Shown piece by piece: positions 8,217 through 15,343 of a stretch of DNA of 64,000 nucleotides. The stretch covers positions 1 through 64,000 of the forward strand of contig CAKROE010000003.1 in the NCBI GenBank assembly GCA_934371915.1, written 5' to 3'. The position numbers and the translations under genes are program-made. Positions within the stretch are counted from its first letter, which is position 1. Every line of letters begins with the position of its first letter. The DNA comes from an uncultured Blautia sp. (GTDB taxonomy: Bacteria > Bacillota > Clostridia > Lachnospirales > Lachnospiraceae). Under the pieces are notes generated by a model. It saw only the letters and a program-made list of their open reading frames with translations. It made no database searches and was not told where the DNA came from.

Positions 8217-9236
8217 TTATTTTTCTGCTGCTTTTGCAGCGTATTCAGTTGTCACAAGATCTTCGTATGATACGTGTTCATTCAGTTCTCCGGCATCCTC
8301 GAGGATATCCTCCAGAAGTTCGAAGCTTTCTTTTTCAAAAATCAGGTCAGATTTCCATGTGTCCTGCTCATAATAACGTTTCACGATCGTCGTGACTATG
8401 TCGAGATCCGTTTCCGCAAACTGCGGTGCAATGACTTCGGCAATCTCTTCCGGTGTGTGGCCCTGCACATATTCCATGCCTTTCTGAAGTGCATTGGTGA
8501 ACTTCTGGATAATCTCCGGATTTTTTTCCATGTAGCTGGTCTTTGCACTGTAGGAAGTGTATGGCACATAGCCGGAATCCACTCCCAGCGAGGCAACGAC
8601 ATATCCTGCCCCCTCTTTCTCCAGAGCCGTCGCTGATGGCTCAAATTCTACTGTGAAATCAGCAGATTTATCTCCTGTAAAGGCAGCCGCTGTAGATCCG
8701 AAATCAATGCTCTGATCGATCGTCAGATCCTTCTGTGAATCAAGACCGTTTTTGCGAAGAATGTATTCAAATACCATTTCCGGCATGCCACCTTTACGTC
8801 CGCCAAGAACTTTCTTTCCCTTCAAATCTTCCCACTTAAAGTCCTGCATTTCCTCTCTTGCCACAAGGAAATTTCCTGCACGCTGAGTAAGCTGTGCGAA
8901 GTTCACCGCCGGGTCGGTTGCGCCTTCCTGATATGCATAAATCGACGCTTCCGCTCCCATGAAACCGATATCTGCCTCGCCGGAAATCAGTGCAGTCAGA
9001 ACTTTATCCGCCCCAAAACCGGTTACAAGTGTCAGGTCAAGTCCTTCTTCCGCAAAATATCCTTCTTCGATTGCCACATACTGCGGTGCGTAAAAGATTG
9101 AATGCGCCACCTCATTTAAAGTGACTTTTGCAAGTTTCTTTTCTCCGTCTTTTTTTGCAGCAAAAGCCGTCATCGGCAGTGCAGTCACCGCCAGAACAAT
9201 CACTGCCGCCAGTGATATCCATTTCTTATTTTTCAT
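8217..9236 (-). CDS. ABC transporter substrate-binding protein, NMT1/THI5 (SsuA/ThiY) family
   Basis: A 339-aa secreted protein with signal peptide MKNKKWISLAAVIVLAVTAL ending near AFAAKK. The body is typical of the SsuA/ThiY/NMT1 fold: LNEVAHSIFYAPQYVAIEEGYFAEEGLDLTLV, GADKVLTALISGEADIGFMG, LKGKKVLGGRKGGMPEMVFEYILRKNGL. Such proteins bind sulfonates, nitrate, hydroxymethylpyrimidine or riboflavin-type ligands outside the membrane. No permease or ATPase is adjacent and no TPP riboswitch is visible upstream, so the ligand cannot be fixed. There is no lipobox. It has a separate upstream region (9237-9481) and is not obviously part of the operon ending at 9482. Confidence 0.85.
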   Translation of the reverse strand: MKNKKWISLAAVIVLAVTALPMTAFAAKKDGEKKLAKVTLNEVAHSIFYAPQYVAIEEGYFAEEGLDLTLVTGFGADKVLTALISGEADIGFMGAEASIYAYQEGATDPAVNFAQLTQRAGNFLVAREEMQDFKWEDLKGKKVLGGRKGGMPEMVFEYILRKNGLDSQKDLTIDQSIDFGSTAAAFTGDKSADFTVEFEPSATALEKEGAGYVVASLGVDSGYVPYTSYSAKTSYMEKNPEIIQKFTNALQKGMEYVQGHTPEEIAEVIAPQFAETDLDIVTTIVKRYYEQDTWKSDLIFEKESFELLEDILEDAGELNEHVSYEDLVTTEYAAKAAEK

Positions 9237-9337
9237 GTGGAGACTCCTTTACAGACTTCTTCTGTTAGGGTATGCAAAAGATAAGAAAGGTGTTCGTAAT
9301 ATGGCTTTACTTTTCAGATACATTACAAAAATAATCA

Positions 9338-9366
9338 TTGACAAGACACAATTGAGCCAATATTGT
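9338..9366 (+). promoter_or_regulatory. Sigma-70-type promoter for a short plus-strand transcript
   Basis: TTGACA (9338-9343), a 17-base spacer and TATTGT (9361-9366) form a good promoter on the plus strand, in a 245-base gap whose flanking genes are both on the minus strand. Confidence 0.5.
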
Positions 9367-9372
9367 ATAAGT

Positions 9373-9476
9373 ACAAAGTAGCTCTGAATAGGATATTCGG
9401 TGAAGATTCTGAAAATGATGAGGGAGTATTCGGATGACCGTGGCTACAATAAGTATAGCCATAGTCATCATTTTTG
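9373..9476 (+). ncRNA. Candidate small RNA of about 100 nt
   Basis: Downstream of the 9338 promoter the sequence runs only about 60 bases before a hairpin (GATGAC..TGGCTA / TAGCCA..GTCATC, 9433-9469) followed by ATTTTTG on the plus strand. Promoter plus terminator with no convincing ORF suggests a short untranslated RNA. A 39-codon ORF starting at about 9416 reads through the terminator and is unlikely to be real. The RNA would converge on the acetyltransferase gene. This is inference from sequence signals. Confidence 0.35.
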
Positions 9477-9481
9477 CTATA

Positions 9482-10072
9482 TCAAACTTCAGTCATCAGA
9501 TATTTCCTGTCATCTTCTGATTCAATTTTTCTGATCACTTTGCAGGGATTTCCTGCTGCAATTACATTTTCCGGAATATCATTAATCACAACACTTCCGG
9601 CACCTATAATACTTCCATTGCCAATTGAAACACCAGAAACTATACTTACATGTCCGCCTATCCACACATCATTTCCAATGTGTACCGGAAGCGCATATTC
9701 AAGACCATCGCGTCTTCTTTTTACATCAAAAGCATGACCAGCTGCATAGATTCCACAGTTTGGCCCAATCATTACATTATCCCCAAAAGATATTTCATTT
9801 CCCGCAAGAACTGTAAAATTATAATTAGCAAAAAAGTTTTCTCCAAGAGTAACCCTTTTCCAGAAATCACAGTGAAACGGCTGCTCAATTCTGAGATTTT
9901 CACCTGTCTTTTTTAACTCTCTTTTTAAAAATTTTACTCTTTCGTCATTTTGAGACGGCCGAAGCTGATTATATTCATAACTAAGCTCCTGGCTTCTCTC
10001 TCTTTCTTTCTGCAGTTCTTCCTCTTTTGCCAGATACAGATATCCGGCCAGTGCTTTTTCTTCCTCTGTCAT
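9482..10072 (-). CDS. Maltose/galactoside O-acetyltransferase-like protein
   Basis: A 196-aa left-handed beta-helix acetyltransferase of the LacA/Maa/NodL group. Evidence includes the N-terminal helical Mac domain (LAGYLYLAKEEEL), PFHCDFWKRVTLGENFFANYN, GPNCGIYAAGHAFD with the catalytic His, and hexapeptide repeats (VWIGGHVSIVSGVSIGNGSIIGAGSVV). Members move acetyl from acetyl-CoA onto sugar hydroxyls in the cytoplasm. It is the last gene of the nine-gene operon, 75 bases after the creatininase-family gene with a hairpin between, so it may be expressed at a lower level. Acetylation may detoxify or trap a non-metabolised sugar analogue, as suggested for LacA. Confidence 0.9.
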   Translation of the reverse strand: MTEEEKALAGYLYLAKEEELQKERERSQELSYEYNQLRPSQNDERVKFLKRELKKTGENLRIEQPFHCDFWKRVTLGENFFANYNFTVLAGNEISFGDNVMIGPNCGIYAAGHAFDVKRRRDGLEYALPVHIGNDVWIGGHVSIVSGVSIGNGSIIGAGSVVINDIPENVIAAGNPCKVIRKIESEDDRKYLMTEV

Positions 10073-10098
10073 AATTTCTCCTCTTCCTTAAATATTTA

Positions 10099-10132
10099 CA
10101 GGCACAGGGATTTGTTTTGTCCACTGTGCCTG
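10099..10132 (-). promoter_or_regulatory. Intercistronic hairpin before the acetyltransferase gene
   Basis: CAGGCACAG and CTGTGCCTG form a 9-bp stem around a 16-base loop. The minus-strand tail is AT-rich but lacks a clean T-run, so it may be a weak terminator or processing site. Confidence 0.45.
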
Positions 10133-10147
10133 CAATTTCATCTGTTA

Positions 10148-10885
10148 TTATACAATTATTTCTTTCAACGCTTCCAGTGTGCATTTTACCATATGTTGTC
10201 CCAGTTCCATGCTCGCTTCTTTTGCGCTTTCCGCAAACCACTCTGTATTGTCCTTTGTTCTTTCAAGATCAACATGATCCGGGTATAATGCATACAGTAA
10301 ACTTGTCTCGTACTTTCCTGCATGATCAAATCCACCACATTTATGCTGCGCCTCTTTACTGATCAGTGGAATCACCTTAATATATGAGAACGGATCATCA
10401 CCAGAGCCCAGATTTTCATAATAGTCTGCATAATCATTGCTTCCCCACCAGCCTCTTCCGCGAGTATCTTCCATATACTCCATAATCAGCTTCTTGGCTG
10501 CTTTGTGGCAGGCAATTGTCATTGGCATCAGCCCGGCTTCTTCTGTCTGATGATGTGCAATACAGTAAATGTTTTTGTTTCCTCCATACAACATTGATTT
10601 CAGAATACAGTAAATGTACTGTTCATACACATCAACATCAACCTGAATCGTGCCTGTTTCCGGACCACCTACTGCATAGCTTGCAACACCATACCAGATT
10701 GGTGGGCATATAACAATCTCTTTTGATTTTTCCAGTTCTCTCATTGCTCCATTGATAACCATCGTATCACATCCACAGCTTGCATGATGTGCATGATACT
10801 CGATAGTTCCAATCGGAATAATAAACGGCACTCTCCTCTTTTTGGCATCCTCAATTTCATCAAAAAGCATATCAACTAACTGCAT
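10148..10885 (-). CDS. Creatininase-family metal-dependent hydrolase
   Basis: A 245-aa protein of the creatininase superfamily. The metal motif is visible: E29, H31 and D40 in IEYHAHHASCGCD have the same spacing as E34/H36/D45 of Pseudomonas creatininase, and H112 (IAHHQTEEAG) matches the NGH-loop His, though the following Glu is displaced. Family members open cyclic amides; some are reported to hydrolyse a diketo-inositol (IolN-type), which I recall with limited certainty. Here it sits 13 bases after a creatinase-like M24 gene in a sugar-transport operon, so ring opening of an oxidised sugar, inositol or lactam derivative is more plausible than creatinine use. Substrate unassigned. Confidence 0.8.
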   Translation of the reverse strand: MQLVDMLFDEIEDAKKRRVPFIIPIGTIEYHAHHASCGCDTMVINGAMRELEKSKEIVICPPIWYGVASYAVGGPETGTIQVDVDVYEQYIYCILKSMLYGGNKNIYCIAHHQTEEAGLMPMTIACHKAAKKLIMEYMEDTRGRGWWGSNDYADYYENLGSGDDPFSYIKVIPLISKEAQHKCGGFDHAGKYETSLLYALYPDHVDLERTKDNTEWFAESAKEASMELGQHMVKCTLEALKEIIV

Positions 10886-10898
10886 ACGACATTACCTC

Positions 10899-12077
10899 CT
10901 AGAATTCAAGTTCATACAGTTTGCCAATCTCCGGTGATAAAACTTCGCATCCACTTTCTGTAACTGCAATACCCTTTTCCCAACGTACACCAAAGGTATC
11001 TGTAGAAATAAAGGTATCTATCTGGAATGTCATGTTTGGCTGCAGATCGTAATGTGACGTTGTTTCTACCCACGGTGCTTCAACCTCAATCATTCCTGTG
11101 CCGTGCAGCGGACCATATACAAAATTATCTTTGTATCCATTATCAACATAATATTTGTAGAAATTCTCTGCGATTTCTGATGCACGTACACCTGCTTTAA
11201 TCTGTTTCTGAGACCAATTATGTGCTTCCAGGCCAAACATAACAACATCTCTTCTTTTTCCTTCCAGTTTACCGAGAACGATTGGATAACCGATAGCTGC
11301 TGAATAACCATCAATTTTTGCGGACAGATTCAGCTGAACAATGTCACCTTTCTGAAATTTTCTGTAGGAAGATCTTGAAATTGCATGTCTTGTTGATGCT
11401 TCTGAAAATACATACATCGGAAGACCTTCATACTCTGCTCCCTGTTCATATACTACACGCTCTGCAACTCCGACCATCTGCAGTTCTGTCATACCTGGCT
11501 GAATTTCTTTGATTACCTGCTGTGTTGCAAGTTCTGCAATTCTGTAACCTTCTTTCAGACAGTTGATTTCATTTCTTGTTTTGATAGATCGAAGTTCTAC
11601 CATTATCTTATCGGCTCTGACAATTTCAGCCTCTGGAAAAGCGGTCTTGATTCCTTCCATAATAATTACAGACGTATCCAGATAACTTGCAACTCCAATT
11701 CTGAGCTTCTTTCCTGTAATTCCTAGAGCTTTGAAAACATCATGGTATGTATCCGCCTGCAATTCCGGATATGCAGGATCTGCACCCTCTCTGTATTCTT
11801 TTAATACAAAAATCTTGTCCAGTCTCGAACGGTCAGCTGCAAATTCCCTACTTTCCGGTCCAACCATTAATGCCGCATCTCCTGCCGGAGAAATCGCAAC
11901 ACCACATCTTTCAAATAACGGCCAGAAGCCTGAAAAATATCTTGCATTTGCGTAGTCAGATTCATTTGAATTGACGATCAATGCGTCCAGACCTTCTCTT
12001 TGCAGAATTTTAGCTGCTCTTTTTACTCTTTCCAGGTATTCATCATCAGGAATATAAACTGCACCATGCTCTCTCAT
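10899..12077 (-). CDS. Creatinase-like M24 (pita-bread fold) protein, metal ligands lost
   Basis: A 392-aa protein with an N-terminal creatinase/prolidase domain (residues 15-160) and a C-terminal M24 domain. Typical aminopeptidase/prolidase ligands are D, D, H, E, E. Here the first is N250 (VQLNLSAKIDGY), the second is A260 or A261 (GYSAAIG), H325 (PLHGTG) remains, the fourth is D354 and E367 remains. This pattern fits metal-independent creatinase-type amidinohydrolases better than peptidases; H231 lies near the creatinase catalytic His position. Start at 12077 is set by AAGGAG; the longer frame would overlap the preceding gene. It may cleave a C-N bond in a carbamoyl- or amidino-substituted compound. 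Operon position: between the ASRT and creatininase genes. Confidence 0.8.
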   Translation of the reverse strand: MREHGAVYIPDDEYLERVKRAAKILQREGLDALIVNSNESDYANARYFSGFWPLFERCGVAISPAGDAALMVGPESREFAADRSRLDKIFVLKEYREGADPAYPELQADTYHDVFKALGITGKKLRIGVASYLDTSVIIMEGIKTAFPEAEIVRADKIMVELRSIKTRNEINCLKEGYRIAELATQQVIKEIQPGMTELQMVGVAERVVYEQGAEYEGLPMYVFSEASTRHAISRSSYRKFQKGDIVQLNLSAKIDGYSAAIGYPIVLGKLEGKRRDVVMFGLEAHNWSQKQIKAGVRASEIAENFYKYYVDNGYKDNFVYGPLHGTGMIEVEAPWVETTSHYDLQPNMTFQIDTFISTDTFGVRWEKGIAVTESGCEVLSPEIGKLYELEF

Positions 12078-12099
12078 ATTTACTTCTCCTTTTTCTGTA

Positions 12100-12465
12100 T
12101 TATTTTTCACAGGCATATCCGGGTGTTGTATAAAATGCCACCGTTCTTGTCTCTGCTCTTCCATATTGTGCTACAACCGGAACATCGCTTTCCAGTAATA
12201 TTGCATACTGTTCTCCCATTACTGCAGTATGTTCACCAAAATCATTTTCTTCATTTGTACGAAGACACCGTACTCTTCGCGCTTTCACTTCAACCACAAG
12301 ATCATCTGCTGGTTCCCTGTCTGTATAAATCAACGTAATTTTTACATGGGCATCCTGCTCTCCTGTGTTGGTGATAATGATAGATTCATGTCCCGGAATG
12401 CTGTTTACACCTTCCGGTGGAAGTTCTGCATCCGGAAAAACCCATACATTTTTCCCGTAACCCAT
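12100..12465 (-). CDS. ASRT-family (Anabaena sensory rhodopsin transducer-like) protein
   Basis: The 121-aa product matches the ASRT family (Pfam family named after the sensory rhodopsin transducer): GKNVWVFPDAELPPEG, HESIIITNTGEQDAHVKITLIYTDREP, a VKARRVRCLR strand and a late SDVPVVAQYGRAET segment. The Anabaena protein is a soluble beta-sandwich tetramer. Comparative genomics has proposed that the wider family binds small molecules such as sugars, often beside carbohydrate genes. No rhodopsin is present here. It lies inside the sugar operon, 13 bases after a RhaM-like gene, which supports a ligand-binding or enzymatic role in sugar metabolism. Start at 12465 follows AAAGGAGG. Confidence 0.85.
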   Translation of the reverse strand: MGYGKNVWVFPDAELPPEGVNSIPGHESIIITNTGEQDAHVKITLIYTDREPADDLVVEVKARRVRCLRTNEENDFGEHTAVMGEQYAILLESDVPVVAQYGRAETRTVAFYTTPGYACEK

Positions 12466-12478
12466 ATTATTCCTCCTT

Positions 12479-12835
12479 TCACACTGCTGTACCTTCTTCA
12501 CTTTTTATTTCGTCAAAATAAAATATTTGTTTCATATCATGAAAGAATTCACTCTGACTGCTCACTGCATACCGTTCAAAACAGGGGTGCGTATAAGTCC
12601 ACCACTGCTGTGTAGTCTCATCCATTTCCATCTGATGCATATCAGCATCATAGTCCGAACCGATATATTCGAAATAGGAAAACACTTCTGTCCCGTTTCG
12701 AAAAATAGAGTAATTCCGAATATTGCATTCCTGAATCTTTTTTAATACACCGGGCCACACAGCTCTGTGAAGTCTTTCATATTCTTCAATTTTATTTTCT
12801 TTTAATTTTCCTACCTGCCCAAAATATTTTCGCAT
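12479..12835 (-). CDS. L-rhamnose mutarotase-family protein
   Basis: A 118-aa RhaM-like protein: LKENKIEEYERLHRAVWPGVLKKIQE, NYSIFRNGTEVFSYFEY and a WW dipeptide (TTQQWWTYTHPCF). The conserved His of the ERLHRAVWP block and the WW pair are kept. It should change the anomeric state of an imported 6-deoxy or related sugar in the cytoplasm. Only 11 bases separate it from the permease gene and 13 from the ASRT gene, so it belongs to the same transcript. It is clearly different from the RhaM at 3668, which suggests two distinct sugar substrates. Its acidic C-terminal extension is longer than in standard RhaM. Confidence 0.85.
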   Translation of the reverse strand: MRKYFGQVGKLKENKIEEYERLHRAVWPGVLKKIQECNIRNYSIFRNGTEVFSYFEYIGSDYDADMHQMEMDETTQQWWTYTHPCFERYAVSSQSEFFHDMKQIFYFDEIKSEEGTAV

Positions 12836-12846
12836 TGCAGAAATTT

Positions 12847-13812
12847 CTACTCTTTCTTTGAATTGGAATCAATCAGAACTACAATAACCAGAATGATACC
12901 TTTTACTACCCACTGCCAGTAAGAATTGATACCAAGCAGTACCATGATATTTGTGATTACCTGCAAAAACAGTGCTCCGACAACAATTCCTGCGATTCTT
13001 CCACGTCCACCTGTCAGTGATGTACCGCCAAGTACACAGATTGTCATGACATCAAACAAGAGCTCATCACCAAGAGATACATTACCTGACTGCGTTCTGG
13101 ATGTTAATCCAAGTGCACCGATTGTTGTGAGAATTCCACACATGGCAAATGCAAGAATGGATATGTATTTTGTATTAAGTCCTGATAACTTCGATGCTTC
13201 TTTGTTACCGCCGACGGCATAAAAACTTCTACCTGTTGCAGTATGTGCTGTAAAGAAATACAAAATCACTGCAACGATTACCATAAGAATAACTGCAACC
13301 GGAACTCCAAGTACTTTTCCAAGTGCAAGATTACCGAAAGAAGACGGAAGACCTGAAATCGGGAGACCACCTGAATAAATGTAATTGACACCTTTTAACA
13401 TATTCATTACAACAAGTGTGGCAATAAAAGATGGCATTTTTCCGTATACAACCAGACATCCGTTAACAACTCCGACAAGAGCTGCCATTAACAGAACTGC
13501 AATGATAGCAAGCCAGATTGGCCAGTTATTCTTTACAACAAATCCTGCAAAAAAAATGGAAACCATTCCTATGATCGAAGAAATGGACATATCCATCTCG
13601 CCAATCAGAATTACAAAAAATTCTCCCATCGCAATGATCGCCACAAAAGAAGCCTGTCTCAAAACATTCATAATATTGGTGTATGTTCTGAAATTACTGT
13701 TAAAACAGCAAAGTATGAACAGTACTATAAACAGAAACACAATCATCCAATCACTTAATAATGCTTTTATTCCACCGCTGTATTTCTTTGATTTTTCCTT
13801 ATAATCGCTCAT
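12847..13812 (-). CDS. RbsC-like sugar ABC transporter permease
   Basis: A 321-aa polytopic membrane protein of the ribose/xylose/galactose permease family (BPD_transp_2). Characteristic segments are [62 protein letters not shown] and the [34 protein letters not shown] loop. It probably forms a homodimer with the RbsA-like ATPase whose stop codon overlaps its start by four bases (ATGA), implying translational coupling. The binding protein at 17492 is the obvious partner; the orphan binding protein at 4126 could also use this core. Confidence 0.92.
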   Translation of the reverse strand: MSDYKEKSKKYSGGIKALLSDWMIVFLFIVLFILCCFNSNFRTYTNIMNVLRQASFVAIIAMGEFFVILIGEMDMSISSIIGMVSIFFAGFVVKNNWPIWLAIIAVLLMAALVGVVNGCLVVYGKMPSFIATLVVMNMLKGVNYIYSGGLPISGLPSSFGNLALGKVLGVPVAVILMVIVAVILYFFTAHTATGRSFYAVGGNKEASKLSGLNTKYISILAFAMCGILTTIGALGLTSRTQSGNVSLGDELLFDVMTICVLGGTSLTGGRGRIAGIVVGALFLQVITNIMVLLGINSYWQWVVKGIILVIVVLIDSNSKKE

Positions 13813-15329
13813 TCTGCATTCACCCCTAACAAATTATTAATGATAACTTCCTGCGTTTTTCTTTCACCTTCTACTTCGTCAAGAATCGCACCTTCATACA
13901 TTACATAAATTCTGTTACATAATCCAATCAGTTCTTCCATTTCAGGTGAAACAAGAATGACTGCTTTCTTCTGTTTGGTAAGTTCATGGATCAGACTGTA
14001 AATTTCAAATTTTGCCCCGATATCAATTCCCCTTGTCGGTTCATCCAGAAGAAAGATTTCCGTATCCCTGAGCATCCATTTTGCAATTACGATTTTCTGC
14101 TGATTTCCACCTGACAGTTTCTTTACGTTCTGCCACAGAGAATGATATGCCAGATTCATTTTTTCGTTAATTTCATATGCAGCCTTCATCTCAGCCTGAT
14201 GATCCTGGAAAATCCCAAATTTTTTGAACCTATCCATAGACGGAATTACCGTATTATCTTTGATATCAAATTTCATTACGAGGCCAAGTGTACGTCTCTC
14301 ATCCGGAACCAGTCCCATGCCAAGTTTAATTGCCTGCTGCGGTGATTTGATTTTTACAGGTTTTCCCTTCACCAGAACTTCTCCGTCTACAATCTTATGA
14401 TTTCCGAATATTGCCTGTACAAGTTCCGTTTTTCCGGCACCGAGTAATCCTGCGATTCCTACAACTTCGCCTTCTCTTACTTTGATATTGATATTCCTGA
14501 AAGCTTTCGGCGCAGTCAGGTTTCGAACTTCAAGTATAACGTCTCCCAGATTTTCATTGATCGGTGGATAAACATTTTCGAGTTCTCTTCCGATAATCAT
14601 TTTTACCAGACCGTTATAATCAATATCTTTTACCTTACCTGAATTGATATATTTTCCATCACAGAGAACTGTATAGGAATCACAGCATGCAAATACTTCA
14701 TCAAGTCTGTGGGAAATATAAACAATTCCAATACCCTTTTCCTTCAGGACTGAGATGATTCGGAAAATGTTCTGAATATCTTTTTCCTGAAGTACTGCTG
14801 TAAGTTCATCAAAAATGATGACCTGAGGATCATCAAGCAGGGCTTTTGCAAGCTGTATGATCTGTTGTTCTGCAGTACGCAGATGTTTTACGGCAACATG
14901 AAGATTCACCTCACACTGCATATATTCCATCAGTTCTTCTGCACGTTTATTTAATGCTTTCCAGTCAATATGTCCATTTTTTTTCAGATAACGTCCGACA
15001 AAAATATTTTCCACTCCCGTCATATCTTCCATCAGAGTAAACTCCTGATGAACAATCGCAACACCTCTCTTCTGCGATTCTCGGACATTATACGACGGAA
15101 TTTTGATCAATTCTCCTTTTACTCGAAGTTCCCCTGATGTCATCTGGTTTTCACCGGTGATACATTTGGAAAGAGTTGACTTTCCTGCACCATTTTCACC
15201 AACAAGTGCATGACACTCACCCGGCATTAATGTAAAATTCACCTGATCCAGTGCCTTTACCCCCGGAAACTCCATTACACAGTTCTTTATTTCGATCAAA
15301 GGAGTTACTTTTTTATTCTCCGTACTCAT
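13809..15329 (-). CDS. RbsA-like sugar ABC transporter ATP-binding protein (tandem ATPase)
   Basis: A 506-aa double ABC protein. The first half has [16 protein letters not shown] (Walker A), a [27 protein letters not shown] signature/Walker B region and SHRLDEVF. The second half has [32 protein letters not shown] and [19 protein letters not shown]. The first-half signature motif is degenerate, as is usual in RbsA/XylG proteins. It energises the permease encoded just downstream. The start at 15329 is chosen because AAAGGAG precedes it; the longer frame from 15353 overlaps the upstream hydrolase gene and has no site of its own. Confidence 0.93.
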   Translation of the reverse strand: MSTENKKVTPLIEIKNCVMEFPGVKALDQVNFTLMPGECHALVGENGAGKSTLSKCITGENQMTSGELRVKGELIKIPSYNVRESQKRGVAIVHQEFTLMEDMTGVENIFVGRYLKKNGHIDWKALNKRAEELMEYMQCEVNLHVAVKHLRTAEQQIIQLAKALLDDPQVIIFDELTAVLQEKDIQNIFRIISVLKEKGIGIVYISHRLDEVFACCDSYTVLCDGKYINSGKVKDIDYNGLVKMIIGRELENVYPPINENLGDVILEVRNLTAPKAFRNINIKVREGEVVGIAGLLGAGKTELVQAIFGNHKIVDGEVLVKGKPVKIKSPQQAIKLGMGLVPDERRTLGLVMKFDIKDNTVIPSMDRFKKFGIFQDHQAEMKAAYEINEKMNLAYHSLWQNVKKLSGGNQQKIVIAKWMLRDTEIFLLDEPTRGIDIGAKFEIYSLIHELTKQKKAVILVSPEMEELIGLCNRIYVMYEGAILDEVEGERKTQEVIINNLLGVNAE

Positions 15330-15343
15330 AGTACAACTCCTTT

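Noticed and set aside
9237-9337. Possible TPP riboswitch upstream of the NMT1/THI5-like binding-protein gene
   Set aside because: The conserved thi-box motifs are absent on the minus strand in this region.
9416-9535. 39-codon ORF starting ATGATG on the plus strand
   Set aside because: It reads through a hairpin terminator into the antisense of the acetyltransferase gene and has no good ribosome site.
10899-12077. Annotation as an Xaa-Pro aminopeptidase
   Set aside because: Three of the five metal ligands required for M24 peptidases are not conserved.
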